The translations under genes were made by a program, and so were the position numbers. A model generated the notes under the pieces. It was given only the letters and a program-made list of their open reading frames with translations. It searched no databases and had not been told where the DNA came from. Of a stretch of DNA of 64,000 nucleotides, positions 1 to 8,364 are shown piece by piece (the first letter of the stretch is position 1; each line of letters begins with the position of its first letter). The DNA lies in assembly GCA_005798445.1 (NCBI GenBank), contig SYJG01000368.1, positions 1 through 64,000 on the forward strand. The letters run 5' to 3'. The stretch is from Planctomyces sp. GTDB taxonomy: Bacteria; Planctomycetota; Planctomycetia; Planctomycetales; Planctomycetaceae.

Positions 1-9
1 CGATCCATG

Positions 10-72
10 AGCCAGATTCCTTTCTGACTGAAGCGTTTTCAGTTGGTCCTGTTAGGAATCTGGCTTTTCTTT
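10..72 (+). terminator. Rho-independent terminator of a gene upstream of the window
   Basis: An 11-bp perfect inverted repeat (10-20 with 55-65) is followed by the T-rich run at 65-72. A second 6-bp stem (27-32 with 38-43) nests inside its loop. This fits an intrinsic terminator for a plus-strand gene ending before base 1. The nested stem makes it larger than a minimal terminator, so a small structured RNA end is possible. Confidence 0.6.
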
Positions 73-285
73 TCTCTCCTTCGTTTCTGAAACCCCACTT
101 TCTTCGACGCCAAATCGTTCACGGCGTTGCCCAACGGGGCTGGAAATTGCGCAACTTCAAAACTGACTGTTCGCGGTCGTTCGCTCCGCAGTAGGGGCCG
201 AAGCCGTGTCTTCACGCCTTTTGCTGGATATCTTCACGCGACGGGATCGAACGCTGTCGCTCATCGCTTTCCAGGAGCCGCTCGC

Positions 286-3200
286 ATGTCGCGAATGATG
301 CTTTGCCTCTGCTTGGTTGGATGCTTCTCGCTCACGATCGCTGCGGCTGCCGACAAGCCGAACATGGCCAAGTCAAACGGCAATCGGCTGACGTATCTCG
401 ATGAGCCATGCAATCCGTGGTATCCGCATCGCGACTTCCCGAAGCTGACGACTCCCATGTGGGTCGGCGAAGAGGGAGTCGAGGCGGTCGTGATCCTCGG
501 CATCGACGACATGCGTGGGCATGAGAAGTGGGAGGCGTATCTCCGGCCGATCCTCAATCGGCTGAAACAAATCGACGGCCGCGCGCCGGTCAGCATCTTT
601 ACTTGCTCGATCGACCCGAGGCATCCGCACTTGCAGCAATGGCTTGAAGAAGGGCTGAGCCTGGAGATTCACACGATCGACCACCCGTGTCCGTTGCTGA
701 AGGACGGCGATCTGGCGAAGGCGAAGTCCACGGTCGATCGCTGCATTGATCTGCTCAACGAAGTGCCGAACAACAAGCCGGTCTGTTTTCGGATGCCCTG
801 CTGCGATTCGCTCAATACGCTCAGCCCGCGCTTCTACACCGAGATTTTCAACAAGACGACGGAGTTGAGTGTGGGGAGTGGGGAGGGGGGAGCGAAGAAG
901 GGGGGCAACTTCCTGTTGGCCAATTCATCGGTCATGCAAGTTTTCACGTCCGATGATCCCGCCCTGCCGCGCGAACTGGTCCTGGAAGCCGTCGCTGCTT
1001 CCAACTCCCCACTCCCCACTCCGAACTCCCGACTCACCCGCGAGCGTTTCAAAAAGTACCTGCCCACCGATCGCTTCTTCACGAACTCCATCGAGAACTA
1101 CCCGTACCCGTTCGTGGTCGACCGGCTGTGCTGGGAGTTCCCCTGCGTCGCTCCGAGCGACTGGGCGGCTCAGCATTTTCACAAGCCGGACAATCCGCAG
1201 ACGATCGAGGACTGGAAAGCGGCGCTCGACTGCACCGTGATCAAGCAAGGGGTCTATTGCCTCGTCTTCCACCCGCACAACTGGATCAAGCCGGAACAAA
1301 TCAACGAACTCATCGACCACGCTGTCACCAAGCACGGAAAGAAGATCAAGTTCCTGAACTTCCGAGAGGCGGTGGAACGGCTCAACAAGAATGTTGCGTT
1401 TGGAGGATTGCGAGATTCGTCGAACGGCGGCGACGCGAATGTTCGTTTTGCCGACCTCAGTCGCGACGGCCTGCTAGATGTCCTAAGGCTTGGCAAGAGT
1501 TCGTTTCGCATGCGAATTTGGGAGCCGACGAATAACTCGTGGTTGAATGCGAGTGCCTTGCCCAGCCTATTTGAAAAAACAACGACTTGGCTGAAACGAT
1601 TTGACGCGCATGATGAGCTACCTCGAAACGTCCCAAAACCAATCGAAGGTCGCGACGACGGCATCCGATTGGTTGACCTCGACGAAGACGGCCACGACGA
1701 CATCGTCTTCTCGAATCACGAGCGGTACGGCATCTGGCTGTGGGAGTCGCTGAAGACGGGCTGGTCGCGCGAGGTGCTTTCCGGCCAGCGCGGCGACAAG
1801 CTGGCCGAGCAAGAGTTGCCGCCGATTGTGCGGGCGGATGGGTCGAACAACGGGTTCTGGGTGCATGCGCGGCAGCTCGTGTGGATGAACGAGGACACGG
1901 CGAAGTCGAAAGACCTCGTCGAGCGGCGGTCGTTCGACCAACTGCTGGCCAACGAGACTCCCGGCCCGAAGTTGCCCGAAGCCTCGCTGAAAATGATGCA
2001 GGTCAAGCCGGGCTACCGAGTCGAACTGGTCGCCGCCGAACCGCTCGTCCGTGCCCCCGTCGCCTTCGATTGGGGACCGGACGGAAAACTCTGGGTCGCT
2101 GAGATGGCCGACTATCCGCTCGGCGTCGGCGAAGGGGAAGAAGCGGACGGCGAGGACAGTGTGGTGCGACGCTCCGCGTCGCAAACTCACGACGCGGAGC
2201 GTCGTGCCACACTGTTGAAACAAGCCGGCCACAAGCTGGGTGGCGGCCGCGTCCGCTTCCTCGAAGACACCGACGGAGATGGCAAGTACGACAAGTCGAT
2301 CGTGTTCCTCGACAAGCTCAACTTCCCCAACGGCGTCATGCCGTGGCGAGACGGAGTGCTCATCTCCGCCGCGCCGGATGTGCTGTTCGCTCGTGACACA
2401 AATGGAGACGGTCGCGCGGATGGAGTGAAAGTTCTGCTCACCGGCTTCGGCGAAGGAAACCAACAGCACCGAGTCAACGGATTCAGTTGGGGCCTCGACA
2501 ACATGGTCCACTGCGCCAACGGCGACAGCGGTGGACAAATCAAAGTCGTCAGCACCGTAGGGTGGGTCGAGTCATCGAGACCCACCAATCCGGACGATGC
2601 AAAATCCAAAGACGGTGGGTCTCGCGGTTCGACCCACCCTACGAATTACATCGGCAAGGTCATCGACATCCGTGGCCGAGACTTCCGCTGGAATCCGGAC
2701 ACCGGAGAACTCGACCCGACCTCCGGGCAAACTCAATTCGGCCGCAACCGAGACGACTTCGGCAACTGGTTCGGCAACAACAATGCGAACCCGATGTATC
2801 ACTTCGTGCTCGACGACTATTACACCCGCCGCAACCCGCACGTCGCTGCGCCCGATCCACGCAAGCAAGTCTCAATCACGCCGGGACCAAGCCCGGTCTT
2901 CCCGATCAGCCGCACGCTCGCACGGTTCAATGACTTCGCGATGGCCAACCGGTTCACGTCCGCGAACAGCGCGATGGTCTATCGGGATGATTTGCTGTTC
3001 CGTAGCCCTGTCGCTCCGCGACAGGAAAGCCGCACCGGCCCCGACTCCCCATCGCCAGCCGATTCTCCGAAGAAAGTCGATGTCCGTTCGGCTGATCCTG
3101 TCGCGGAGCGACAGGGCTACGTAGCGCACGTCTTCATCTCCGAACCGGTCCACAACCTCGTGCATCACGAGGTCATGACGGCCGACGGCGTGACCTTCAC

Positions 3201-5631
3201 TAGCCGGCGGGCGGAGGACGAGCAGCAATCGGAATTCTTCGCCTCGCGAGACAACTGGTTCCGGCCGACGCAGCTCAAGACCGGCCCGGACGGAGCGCTC
3301 TACATCGCCGACATGTACCGCCAAGTCATCGAGCACCCGCAGTACATCCCCCCCGCCCTGCAAGAAAAGCTCGACCTGCGAGCGGGACACGACAAGGGGC
3401 GGATTTATCGCGTGATACCGGCCGACGGATTCGTCAAAATGACGGTTCCGTGGCCGATGGATAAGGCCAGCGACAAGGAGCTTATTCGCACACTCTACAG
3501 TTCAACCGGCACCGTTCGGGATTTAGCTCACCGAATGCTGTTGTGGCGATATTCCGGGCAAGACGCAAAGTCGATCGTCACGGCATTGCGAAAGACGGCC
3601 CTAGAAGAGGAAGTCAATGAGACCGAAGTTCGAGGAAGCGTTGGACTATCATGGTCACATTCTTCTCCGCACGGTCGTCTCCATGCGTTGTCGTTGCTCG
3701 ACGCGTTCCACTCGCTGACAGTCGATGACCTCTCACGAGCATTGCGAGACAAGCATCCGGCTGTCCGTCGCCGAGCGTTGCAAGCAGTCGAGAGCGTCGA
3801 CGGCGACCTGCCCGATCCGCTCATCAACCAGCTTTCGGGAATGGGCCGCGATCCCGATCCGTTCGTGCGGATGCAGTTCGCGTACACGCTGGGGCATCCG
3901 AAGTTCGCGTCGCTTGGAAACGAACTCGGCAAGCTGCTGTATCGCGAGCGAAACGAAAAGTACCTCGTCGCGGCGGCGATGAGTTCGATTCATGCAAAAA
4001 ACGTCGCCAGCGTCGTGGCCAACGTGTTCGAGTCGGCCGGCAAAGAACCGTTGCCGCCGCAGTTGGCGAGCACGTTGCTCGGCCTGGCTTCGACGCTGGG
4101 GAACGATCAAGCGTTGCTCAGCTTGATCGAGTACGTCTTGAGCGGTGCGGCAACCTCCGAGTCGCAGCCGATTGTGCTGGCTCAGATGCTCGACAATCTG
4201 GAACGCCGCAAGACGTCTTTGGCCGAATTGAAGGAGGTCGATCCGCAACGGCTCGCGAGGGCACAGCAGCAGTTGGCGAGCCGGATTGATACGGCGCGGG
4301 AAGTCATTGCAAAGTGCAGAGTGCAGAGTGCAAAGTGCAAAGTGGAAGACGTGGTCTTCGTTTTGCCGTTGCTGGGCCGTGATTCCGCAAAACGTGGCGA
4401 CGATGCAAAACTCGTCGGCGAGTTGTTGGTCCCGCAGTCGCCTGTGCCGGTGCAGACGGCGGTGGTCGCGACGCTGGCTCGGATTAATCACGAAGCCTCA
4501 GCCACCGCGTTGCTGAGCGGTTGGCGAACTTTCACTCCGGCGCTGCGGACGCAGGTGCTCGATGCATTGCTCAGCCGGCCGAATTGGACGGGGACACTTT
4601 TGGATCAGCTCGAAGCCAAGTCGATCGCGCCCAGCGATATCGACGCGACGCGACGACAACGGCTGACGGCTCACGCGAACAAGGATCTCCGCGAGCGAGC
4701 GGCGAAGTTACTGGATGTCTCGGTCAACACGGATCGGCAAAAGATGGTCGCCGAGTTCGCTGTGAAGCTGAAAGAACTCAACGCGGCAGGCGATGCGGTC
4801 AGCGGGTCCGAGGTCTTCAAGAAGCGGTGTGCGACGTGTCACAAGCTCAAGGAGATCGGCACGTCGGTCGGTTCGGACCTGATGTCGCTGACCGACAAAT
4901 CGACCACCGCACTGCTGACGGCGATCCTTGACCCGAACAAGGCGGTCGAAGCGAAGTTCCTGGCGTACACCGCGGTCAACAAGCAAGGGCAAACATTCTC
5001 CGGCCTGATCGCCGCCGAGACCGGCAACAGCATCACGCTGATGGCCGCCGACGGCAAACAGCACACGCTGTTGCGAGCGGACCTCGACGAGTTCATCAGT
5101 TCGGGGAAGTCATTCATGCCTGAAGGACTGGAGAAGGATGTATTGCCGCGCGAGTTGGCTGACGTCATCGCGTTCGTTCAATCTAGCGGCCCGCCTCCCA
5201 AGAAGTTCGACGGCAACCAGCCCGAGCCTGTGACCGCCGACGCGAGCGGCACGCTCAAACTGCTCGCGACCAACGCCGAGATTTATGGCAAGACGCTGGT
5301 CTTCGAGCCGCCATTCAAAAACCTTGGGTTCTGGGGCAGTGTCGATGATCGGGCCGTCTGGACGATCAACGTCTCGAAGGCGGGTAAGTACTCGATCCGT
5401 CTGAATTACGCTTGCGACAACGGCACGGCCGGCAACGACGTCGTGTTTGACGTCGCAGAACAATCGGTCAAAGCGAAGATCGTCGGCACCGGCTCGTGGG
5501 AGAATTATCAAACGGCAATTCTTGGCGAGTTGAATTTGCCCGCCGGTCAGCATCGCCTGACCGTCCGCGCGACGGAGACACTCAAGAATCATCTGATGGA
5601 TTTTAAGGAACTGCGTTTGGTGCCGGAATAG
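286..5631 (+). CDS. Exported multidomain PVC-type membrane-dehydrogenase / HEAT / cytochrome c protein
   Basis: I start it at ATG 286, 8 bases after AGGAG (273-277). The frame is open back to 127, but this start gives a signal peptide (MSRMMLCLCLVGCFSLTIAA). The product is 1781 residues. In order it has a polysaccharide-deacetylase-like part (about 68-350, ILGIDDMRGHEKW), FG-GAP/VCBS-like repeats (about 386-490, DLDEDGHDD), the planctomycete membrane-bound dehydrogenase beta-propeller (from about 575, GYRVELVAAEPLVRAP), HEAT-like repeats (about 1100-1450), a haem-binding CATCHK motif near residue 1515, and a C-terminal CBM6-like beta domain. The family is thought to act in the periplasm in redox or polysaccharide metabolism; the substrate is unknown. 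Fusion of a deacetylase-like part to this core is unusual. Five separate palindromic or tandem-repeat insertions lie inside the gene without breaking the frame. Confidence 0.85.
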   Translation: MSRMMLCLCLVGCFSLTIAAAADKPNMAKSNGNRLTYLDEPCNPWYPHRDFPKLTTPMWVGEEGVEAVVILGIDDMRGHEKWEAYLRPILNRLKQIDGRAPVSIFTCSIDPRHPHLQQWLEEGLSLEIHTIDHPCPLLKDGDLAKAKSTVDRCIDLLNEVPNNKPVCFRMPCCDSLNTLSPRFYTEIFNKTTELSVGSGEGGAKKGGNFLLANSSVMQVFTSDDPALPRELVLEAVAASNSPLPTPNSRLTRERFKKYLPTDRFFTNSIENYPYPFVVDRLCWEFPCVAPSDWAAQHFHKPDNPQTIEDWKAALDCTVIKQGVYCLVFHPHNWIKPEQINELIDHAVTKHGKKIKFLNFREAVERLNKNVAFGGLRDSSNGGDANVRFADLSRDGLLDVLRLGKSSFRMRIWEPTNNSWLNASALPSLFEKTTTWLKRFDAHDELPRNVPKPIEGRDDGIRLVDLDEDGHDDIVFSNHERYGIWLWESLKTGWSREVLSGQRGDKLAEQELPPIVRADGSNNGFWVHARQLVWMNEDTAKSKDLVERRSFDQLLANETPGPKLPEASLKMMQVKPGYRVELVAAEPLVRAPVAFDWGPDGKLWVAEMADYPLGVGEGEEADGEDSVVRRSASQTHDAERRATLLKQAGHKLGGGRVRFLEDTDGDGKYDKSIVFLDKLNFPNGVMPWRDGVLISAAPDVLFARDTNGDGRADGVKVLLTGFGEGNQQHRVNGFSWGLDNMVHCANGDSGGQIKVVSTVGWVESSRPTNPDDAKSKDGGSRGSTHPTNYIGKVIDIRGRDFRWNPDTGELDPTSGQTQFGRNRDDFGNWFGNNNANPMYHFVLDDYYTRRNPHVAAPDPRKQVSITPGPSPVFPISRTLARFNDFAMANRFTSANSAMVYRDDLLFRSPVAPRQESRTGPDSPSPADSPKKVDVRSADPVAERQGYVAHVFISEPVHNLVHHEVMTADGVTFTSRRAEDEQQSEFFASRDNWFRPTQLKTGPDGALYIADMYRQVIEHPQYIPPALQEKLDLRAGHDKGRIYRVIPADGFVKMTVPWPMDKASDKELIRTLYSSTGTVRDLAHRMLLWRYSGQDAKSIVTALRKTALEEEVNETEVRGSVGLSWSHSSPHGRLHALSLLDAFHSLTVDDLSRALRDKHPAVRRRALQAVESVDGDLPDPLINQLSGMGRDPDPFVRMQFAYTLGHPKFASLGNELGKLLYRERNEKYLVAAAMSSIHAKNVASVVANVFESAGKEPLPPQLASTLLGLASTLGNDQALLSLIEYVLSGAATSESQPIVLAQMLDNLERRKTSLAELKEVDPQRLARAQQQLASRIDTAREVIAKCRVQSAKCKVEDVVFVLPLLGRDSAKRGDDAKLVGELLVPQSPVPVQTAVVATLARINHEASATALLSGWRTFTPALRTQVLDALLSRPNWTGTLLDQLEAKSIAPSDIDATRRQRLTAHANKDLRERAAKLLDVSVNTDRQKMVAEFAVKLKELNAAGDAVSGSEVFKKRCATCHKLKEIGTSVGSDLMSLTDKSTTALLTAILDPNKAVEAKFLAYTAVNKQGQTFSGLIAAETGNSITLMAADGKQHTLLRADLDEFISSGKSFMPEGLEKDVLPRELADVIAFVQSSGPPPKKFDGNQPEPVTADASGTLKLLATNAEIYGKTLVFEPPFKNLGFWGSVDDRAVWTINVSKAGKYSIRLNYACDNGTAGNDVVFDVAEQSVKAKIVGTGSWENYQTAILGELNLPAGQHRLTVRATETLKNHLMDFKELRLVPE
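862..1035. repeat. In-frame G-rich/C-rich inverted repeat pair in the 286-5631 gene
   Basis: A purine-rich arm (862-885, GGGGAGTGGGGAG core) is matched by a pyrimidine-rich reverse-complement arm (1002-1034, CTCCCCACTCCCCACTC core). The low-complexity codons they add (SVGSGEGG and NSPLPTPNS) interrupt an otherwise normal globular sequence. This points to a later insertion. Confidence 0.6.
2158..2213. repeat. In-frame palindromic element with GTGTGG/CCACAC feet
   Basis: Two 23-base arms (2158-2180 and 2191-2213) are reverse complements apart from a two-base difference. Each arm also contains its own GACGC-type hairpin. It is read through in frame. The feet differ from the GTAG family, so this is a separate palindrome family. 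Confidence 0.65.
2557..2642. repeat. REP-like GTAG...CTAC element inside a coding sequence
   Basis: GTAG (2557-2560) precedes a hairpin of GGTGGGTCGA type (2561-2586). The inverse copy (2614-2638) is followed by CTAC (2639-2642). It is 86 bases long and encodes a VGWVESSRPT-like stretch. The same family occurs inside glnE at 10195-10271. Confidence 0.8.
3002..3120. repeat. REP-like GTAG...CTAC element inside a coding sequence
   Basis: GTAG is followed by the hairpin CCCTGTCGCTCCGCGACAGG (3006-3025). The inverse hairpin (3097-3116) is followed by CTAC. It is 119 bases long. The reading frame passes through with GTAG read as cGT-AG, which avoids the TAG stop. Confidence 0.8.
4312..4344. repeat. 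Short 7-bp tandem repeat (RAGTGCA) in coding sequence
   Basis: About 4.7 copies of a heptamer AAGTGCA/GAGTGCA run in tandem. They encode a Cys/Lys-rich patch (CRVQSAKCKVE) inside the HEAT-repeat part of the large exported protein. A period of 7 rotates through all three frames, so it is not codon-driven. Confidence 0.6.
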
Positions 5632-5638
5632 GTTGAGA

Positions 5639-5722
5639 TAACAGCCATCAGCCATCCGCTTTCGGCCATCAGCCGGAAATGTCCGGCTGATGGCTGTGGG
5701 CTGAAAGCTGATGGCCGTTATT
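5639..5722. repeat. Large intergenic inverted repeat (GCCATCAGC family)
   Basis: Arms of about 40 bases face each other, with ATAACAGCCATCAGC at the left and GCTGATGGCCGTTAT at the right. It starts just after the stop of the large exported protein and may act as its bidirectional terminator. Related sequence lies at 15577-15676. Confidence 0.65.
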
Positions 5723-5793
5723 TCACTTTTGCGAGCCTCCGCTAGACTGCCACGCCTCTTGGAAATCGACATCGTGTGAAAGAAACGAAACTT

Positions 5794-6873
5794 ATGACGA
5801 CTGCTGAATTAACCTCGCTGAATTGGACTTCCCTCGCCGACCGCGTGCTGGCTGGTGGCGATATCACTCGCGCCGAAGCGATCGCGATTCTGACCGCTCC
5901 TGACGACGACGTCCCGGCGATGATTGCTGCCGCGTTTCGGATTCGGCTAAAGCACTTTGGGCACAAGGTTCACTTCTACTACTTGAAGAACGCCAAGAGC
6001 GGCCTCTGTCCGGAAGACTGCGGGTATTGCTCGCAGAACATCGACTCTGAAGCGGAGATCAACCGCTATCCGATGCTCAACGAGCGGAAGCTGATGGAAG
6101 GTGCCGCCGCCGCCGCGAGCTTGCAGGCGCGGACGTACTGCATCGTGGCCAGCGGACGCGGCCCGTCGGATCGCGAAGTCGCACACGTCGCCAACGTCGT
6201 CAAGAAAATCAAAGACGAGCACGGTCTGCACATCTGCTGTTGCCTGGGTCTGCTCACGCCAGAGCAAGCGATGACGTTGAAAGAGGCCGGCGTCGATCGC
6301 ATCAACCACAATCTCAATACGAGCCGCCGGTTCTACGAGCAGATTTGCTCGACGCATTCGTTCGACGACCGCCTGGCCACGCTGCGAACCGTGCGCGAGT
6401 CGGGTATGGAACTCTGTTGCGGCCTGATCGCTGGCATGGGCGAGGAGCACGCCGACCTGATCGACATCGCGCTGGAAATGCGCGGCATGAAAGTCGAGTC
6501 GATCCCGGTCAACTTCCTGAACTCGATCGAAGGGACGCAGCTTGAGCGCGTCCGCGAACTCAACCCGCGCTACTGCCTGAAGGTGCTCTGCCTGTTGCGT
6601 TTCACAAACCCGACGGTGGAACTTCGCATCGCCGGCGGCCGCGAGATCAACCTCCGCTCGCTGCAAGCGATGGGGCTGTATGTGGCCAACTCGCTGTTCG
6701 TCAGCGACTACCTGACGACGAAAGGGCAACCCCCGGAACTCGACTTCCAGATGGTTGAAGACCTCGGCTTCGAAATCATCACCGGCGACCACGAATCACA
6801 TAAGCTGTGGAAGGACCGGCGGGAGACGGCGGGTGAGCTTGCCATTGCGGGGTCTTGTGGGGCGAGCTGTTGA
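5794..6873 (+). CDS. bioB: Biotin synthase
   Basis: This is a radical-SAM enzyme that inserts sulphur into dethiobiotin to make biotin, the last step of the pathway. The radical-SAM iron-sulphur motif CPEDCGYC is present near residue 72, and the family's NHNLNT and second-cluster regions follow. The product is 359 residues, a normal length. I use ATG 5794; an in-frame GTG at 5776 is an alternative. No other biotin gene is adjacent. A palindromic repeat fills the space upstream, so the gene probably has its own promoter between 5722 and 5790. Confidence 0.93.
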   Translation: MTTAELTSLNWTSLADRVLAGGDITRAEAIAILTAPDDDVPAMIAAAFRIRLKHFGHKVHFYYLKNAKSGLCPEDCGYCSQNIDSEAEINRYPMLNERKLMEGAAAAASLQARTYCIVASGRGPSDREVAHVANVVKKIKDEHGLHICCCLGLLTPEQAMTLKEAGVDRINHNLNTSRRFYEQICSTHSFDDRLATLRTVRESGMELCCGLIAGMGEEHADLIDIALEMRGMKVESIPVNFLNSIEGTQLERVRELNPRYCLKVLCLLRFTNPTVELRIAGGREINLRSLQAMGLYVANSLFVSDYLTTKGQPPELDFQMVEDLGFEIITGDHESHKLWKDRRETAGELAIAGSCGASC

Positions 6874-6946
6874 ATATGATTCACGAGGAGTTCCCTACTC
6901 TTTTTTGGCCCGTTCCTAATCACGTTCGCACGTTGGAGAGCACGTT

Positions 6947-7606
6947 GTGAAGAGTCGGCCGCAAAAAAAGTCGAGGACATTTCGGAAGCGCGCTGCGGGT
7001 CGTGGAAGACTTGTCCGTTTTGGCCGAAGTCAAGTAGGCCTGCGGCGCGTAAGGCTTGTAACCGGTGAGAACAATACCGAGCAGGTCACACTAAAAACTG
7101 TTTACCCGACAATTGAGGTGCATGGCGATCAAGGTGGGATTCTACAACACTTGCGAGAATTAGGCGTTCTGCTGGACGATATTTACCTCGGACCTGAACA
7201 TCCTCGATGTGTGGTTGTGGCACCGAGAGTGCTAAGCGAAAAGCAACTTGACTCTCTCCGGCACGCTTACTGTATTGAGCTACATAACCGACGATTGCCC
7301 CACCAATCGCCCGAAATAATCGCTTGCAAAATGACGTTTTTGCAAAATTATCGTTCCGGTTTGCAGCCTTTGCAGCGTTTGCAGAAGGTGGAATTGCATG
7401 ACTTGATAAGGACTCTGGAATCGCAAAAACGAAACGGACAAGAGCTAATTGATAAGCGTGAGGCGGCCAAACGCCTTGGTGACATGGGAGCGAAGGCAAA
7501 GCCAGCGATTCGATCGCTGATTGCAGCGTCGCATTCAAGCGACATCACCCTTGCAAACCTTTCCCTGCGAGCGCTGGAAGCAATCCGTTCCGAAGGGAAC
7601 AACTAG
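6947..7606 (+). CDS. Unknown protein with a C-terminal HEAT-like helical repeat
   Basis: I do not recognise this protein. It starts at GTG 6947 after GGAGAG (about 6933) and has 219 residues. The N-terminus is strongly basic (KSRPQKKSRTFRKRAAGRGR). The middle (about 50-120) looks like an alpha/beta domain, and the last 60 residues (KREAAKRLGDMGAKAKPAIRSL) resemble one HEAT repeat. There is no signal peptide or membrane segment, so it is probably cytosolic. It stands alone between bioB and the next small gene. Confidence 0.6.
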   Translation: MKSRPQKKSRTFRKRAAGRGRLVRFGRSQVGLRRVRLVTGENNTEQVTLKTVYPTIEVHGDQGGILQHLRELGVLLDDIYLGPEHPRCVVVAPRVLSEKQLDSLRHAYCIELHNRRLPHQSPEIIACKMTFLQNYRSGLQPLQRLQKVELHDLIRTLESQKRNGQELIDKREAAKRLGDMGAKAKPAIRSLIAASHSSDITLANLSLRALEAIRSEGNN

Positions 7607-7885
7607 CGTCGACTCTTACCGACCTCTTTTTCCCGCACGCAATTTCGGCAGCGAAGTGAGGTCGATTCCTGCAGAGTCTGTTGCTGAATCGCGAGTGTTC
7701 TTTGCCGCAGAGCGGCCTCCGAAGATCGCCGTGGTCTTCCGCCCACGGATTGCGTGACGAACAAAGTTTGTCGCCGAGCAACCATTGAACGCCTTTGGAG
7801 TGCCCCTTCCTTCGCGCCGACTGGCAACCTCTTGGAAGCCACGTATCATGCTTGCGGTTGTCCTGATCATCGGGCGAAAGCACTC

Positions 7886-8356
7886 ATGCAAGTCGTTCTC
7901 GGAAGCGCTGGGTCGAAAGCCTCATTGGACGAGATTGTTAGCCAATCGCCGCTGGATGAAGTTGAAATCGTCGATGCCGACGGCAATGCGCTCGCTTACG
8001 TGGTTCCGTCGCCCATACCGGGCGACGAGACTTACGCCAAGTTTGAGGCGATCTTTCAAAGCCATGCCGACGTTCTCAATCGCCGTGCCGCGAATTCGTC
8101 ACCGGGAGTTTCCACGCAAGAAATGCTGGCCAATCTCGAACGCGAAGAACTGCTTCAATTGCTTGGTGAATTTTGCGCCGCATGTCCTGACGTACGCTTC
8201 GGCCAATTGATCGCAAATATGGCGGTCGTGGCTCGCGGGGCGGAACCGAACGCCGTGTGGGATATGGAAGACGACGAACTGCTCGTCGCCGTGCGGAGCC
8301 AACTCGAATTATTTCGCGCACGTCGCGTCCAGCGTTCGTTTATGTCGAACATTTGA
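7886..8356 (+). CDS. Conserved-looking unknown protein upstream of glnE
   Basis: This is a 156-residue acidic protein starting at ATG 7886 (MQVVLGSAGSKASLDEIV). The frame is open back to 7754, but that extension has poor coding character. I see no known domain. The C-terminal half (REELLQLLGEFCAACPDVRFGQLIANM) is helical with a CAAC pair. It ends 8 bases before the glnE start, so the two are probably co-transcribed. The roughly 280 bases upstream (7607-7885) hold no other feature I can support. Confidence 0.6.
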   Translation: MQVVLGSAGSKASLDEIVSQSPLDEVEIVDADGNALAYVVPSPIPGDETYAKFEAIFQSHADVLNRRAANSSPGVSTQEMLANLEREELLQLLGEFCAACPDVRFGQLIANMAVVARGAEPNAVWDMEDDELLVAVRSQLELFRARRVQRSFMSNI

Positions 8357-8364
8357 GGCATCGC

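Noticed and set aside
4312-4344. Possible CRISPR-like array
   Set aside because: The unit is 7 bp in direct tandem with no spacers; no cas genes are in the window.
8257-8364. Longer glnE N-terminus
   Set aside because: The 36 extra codons overlap the end of the previous gene and are Arg-rich without GlnE similarity; ATG 8365 fits better.
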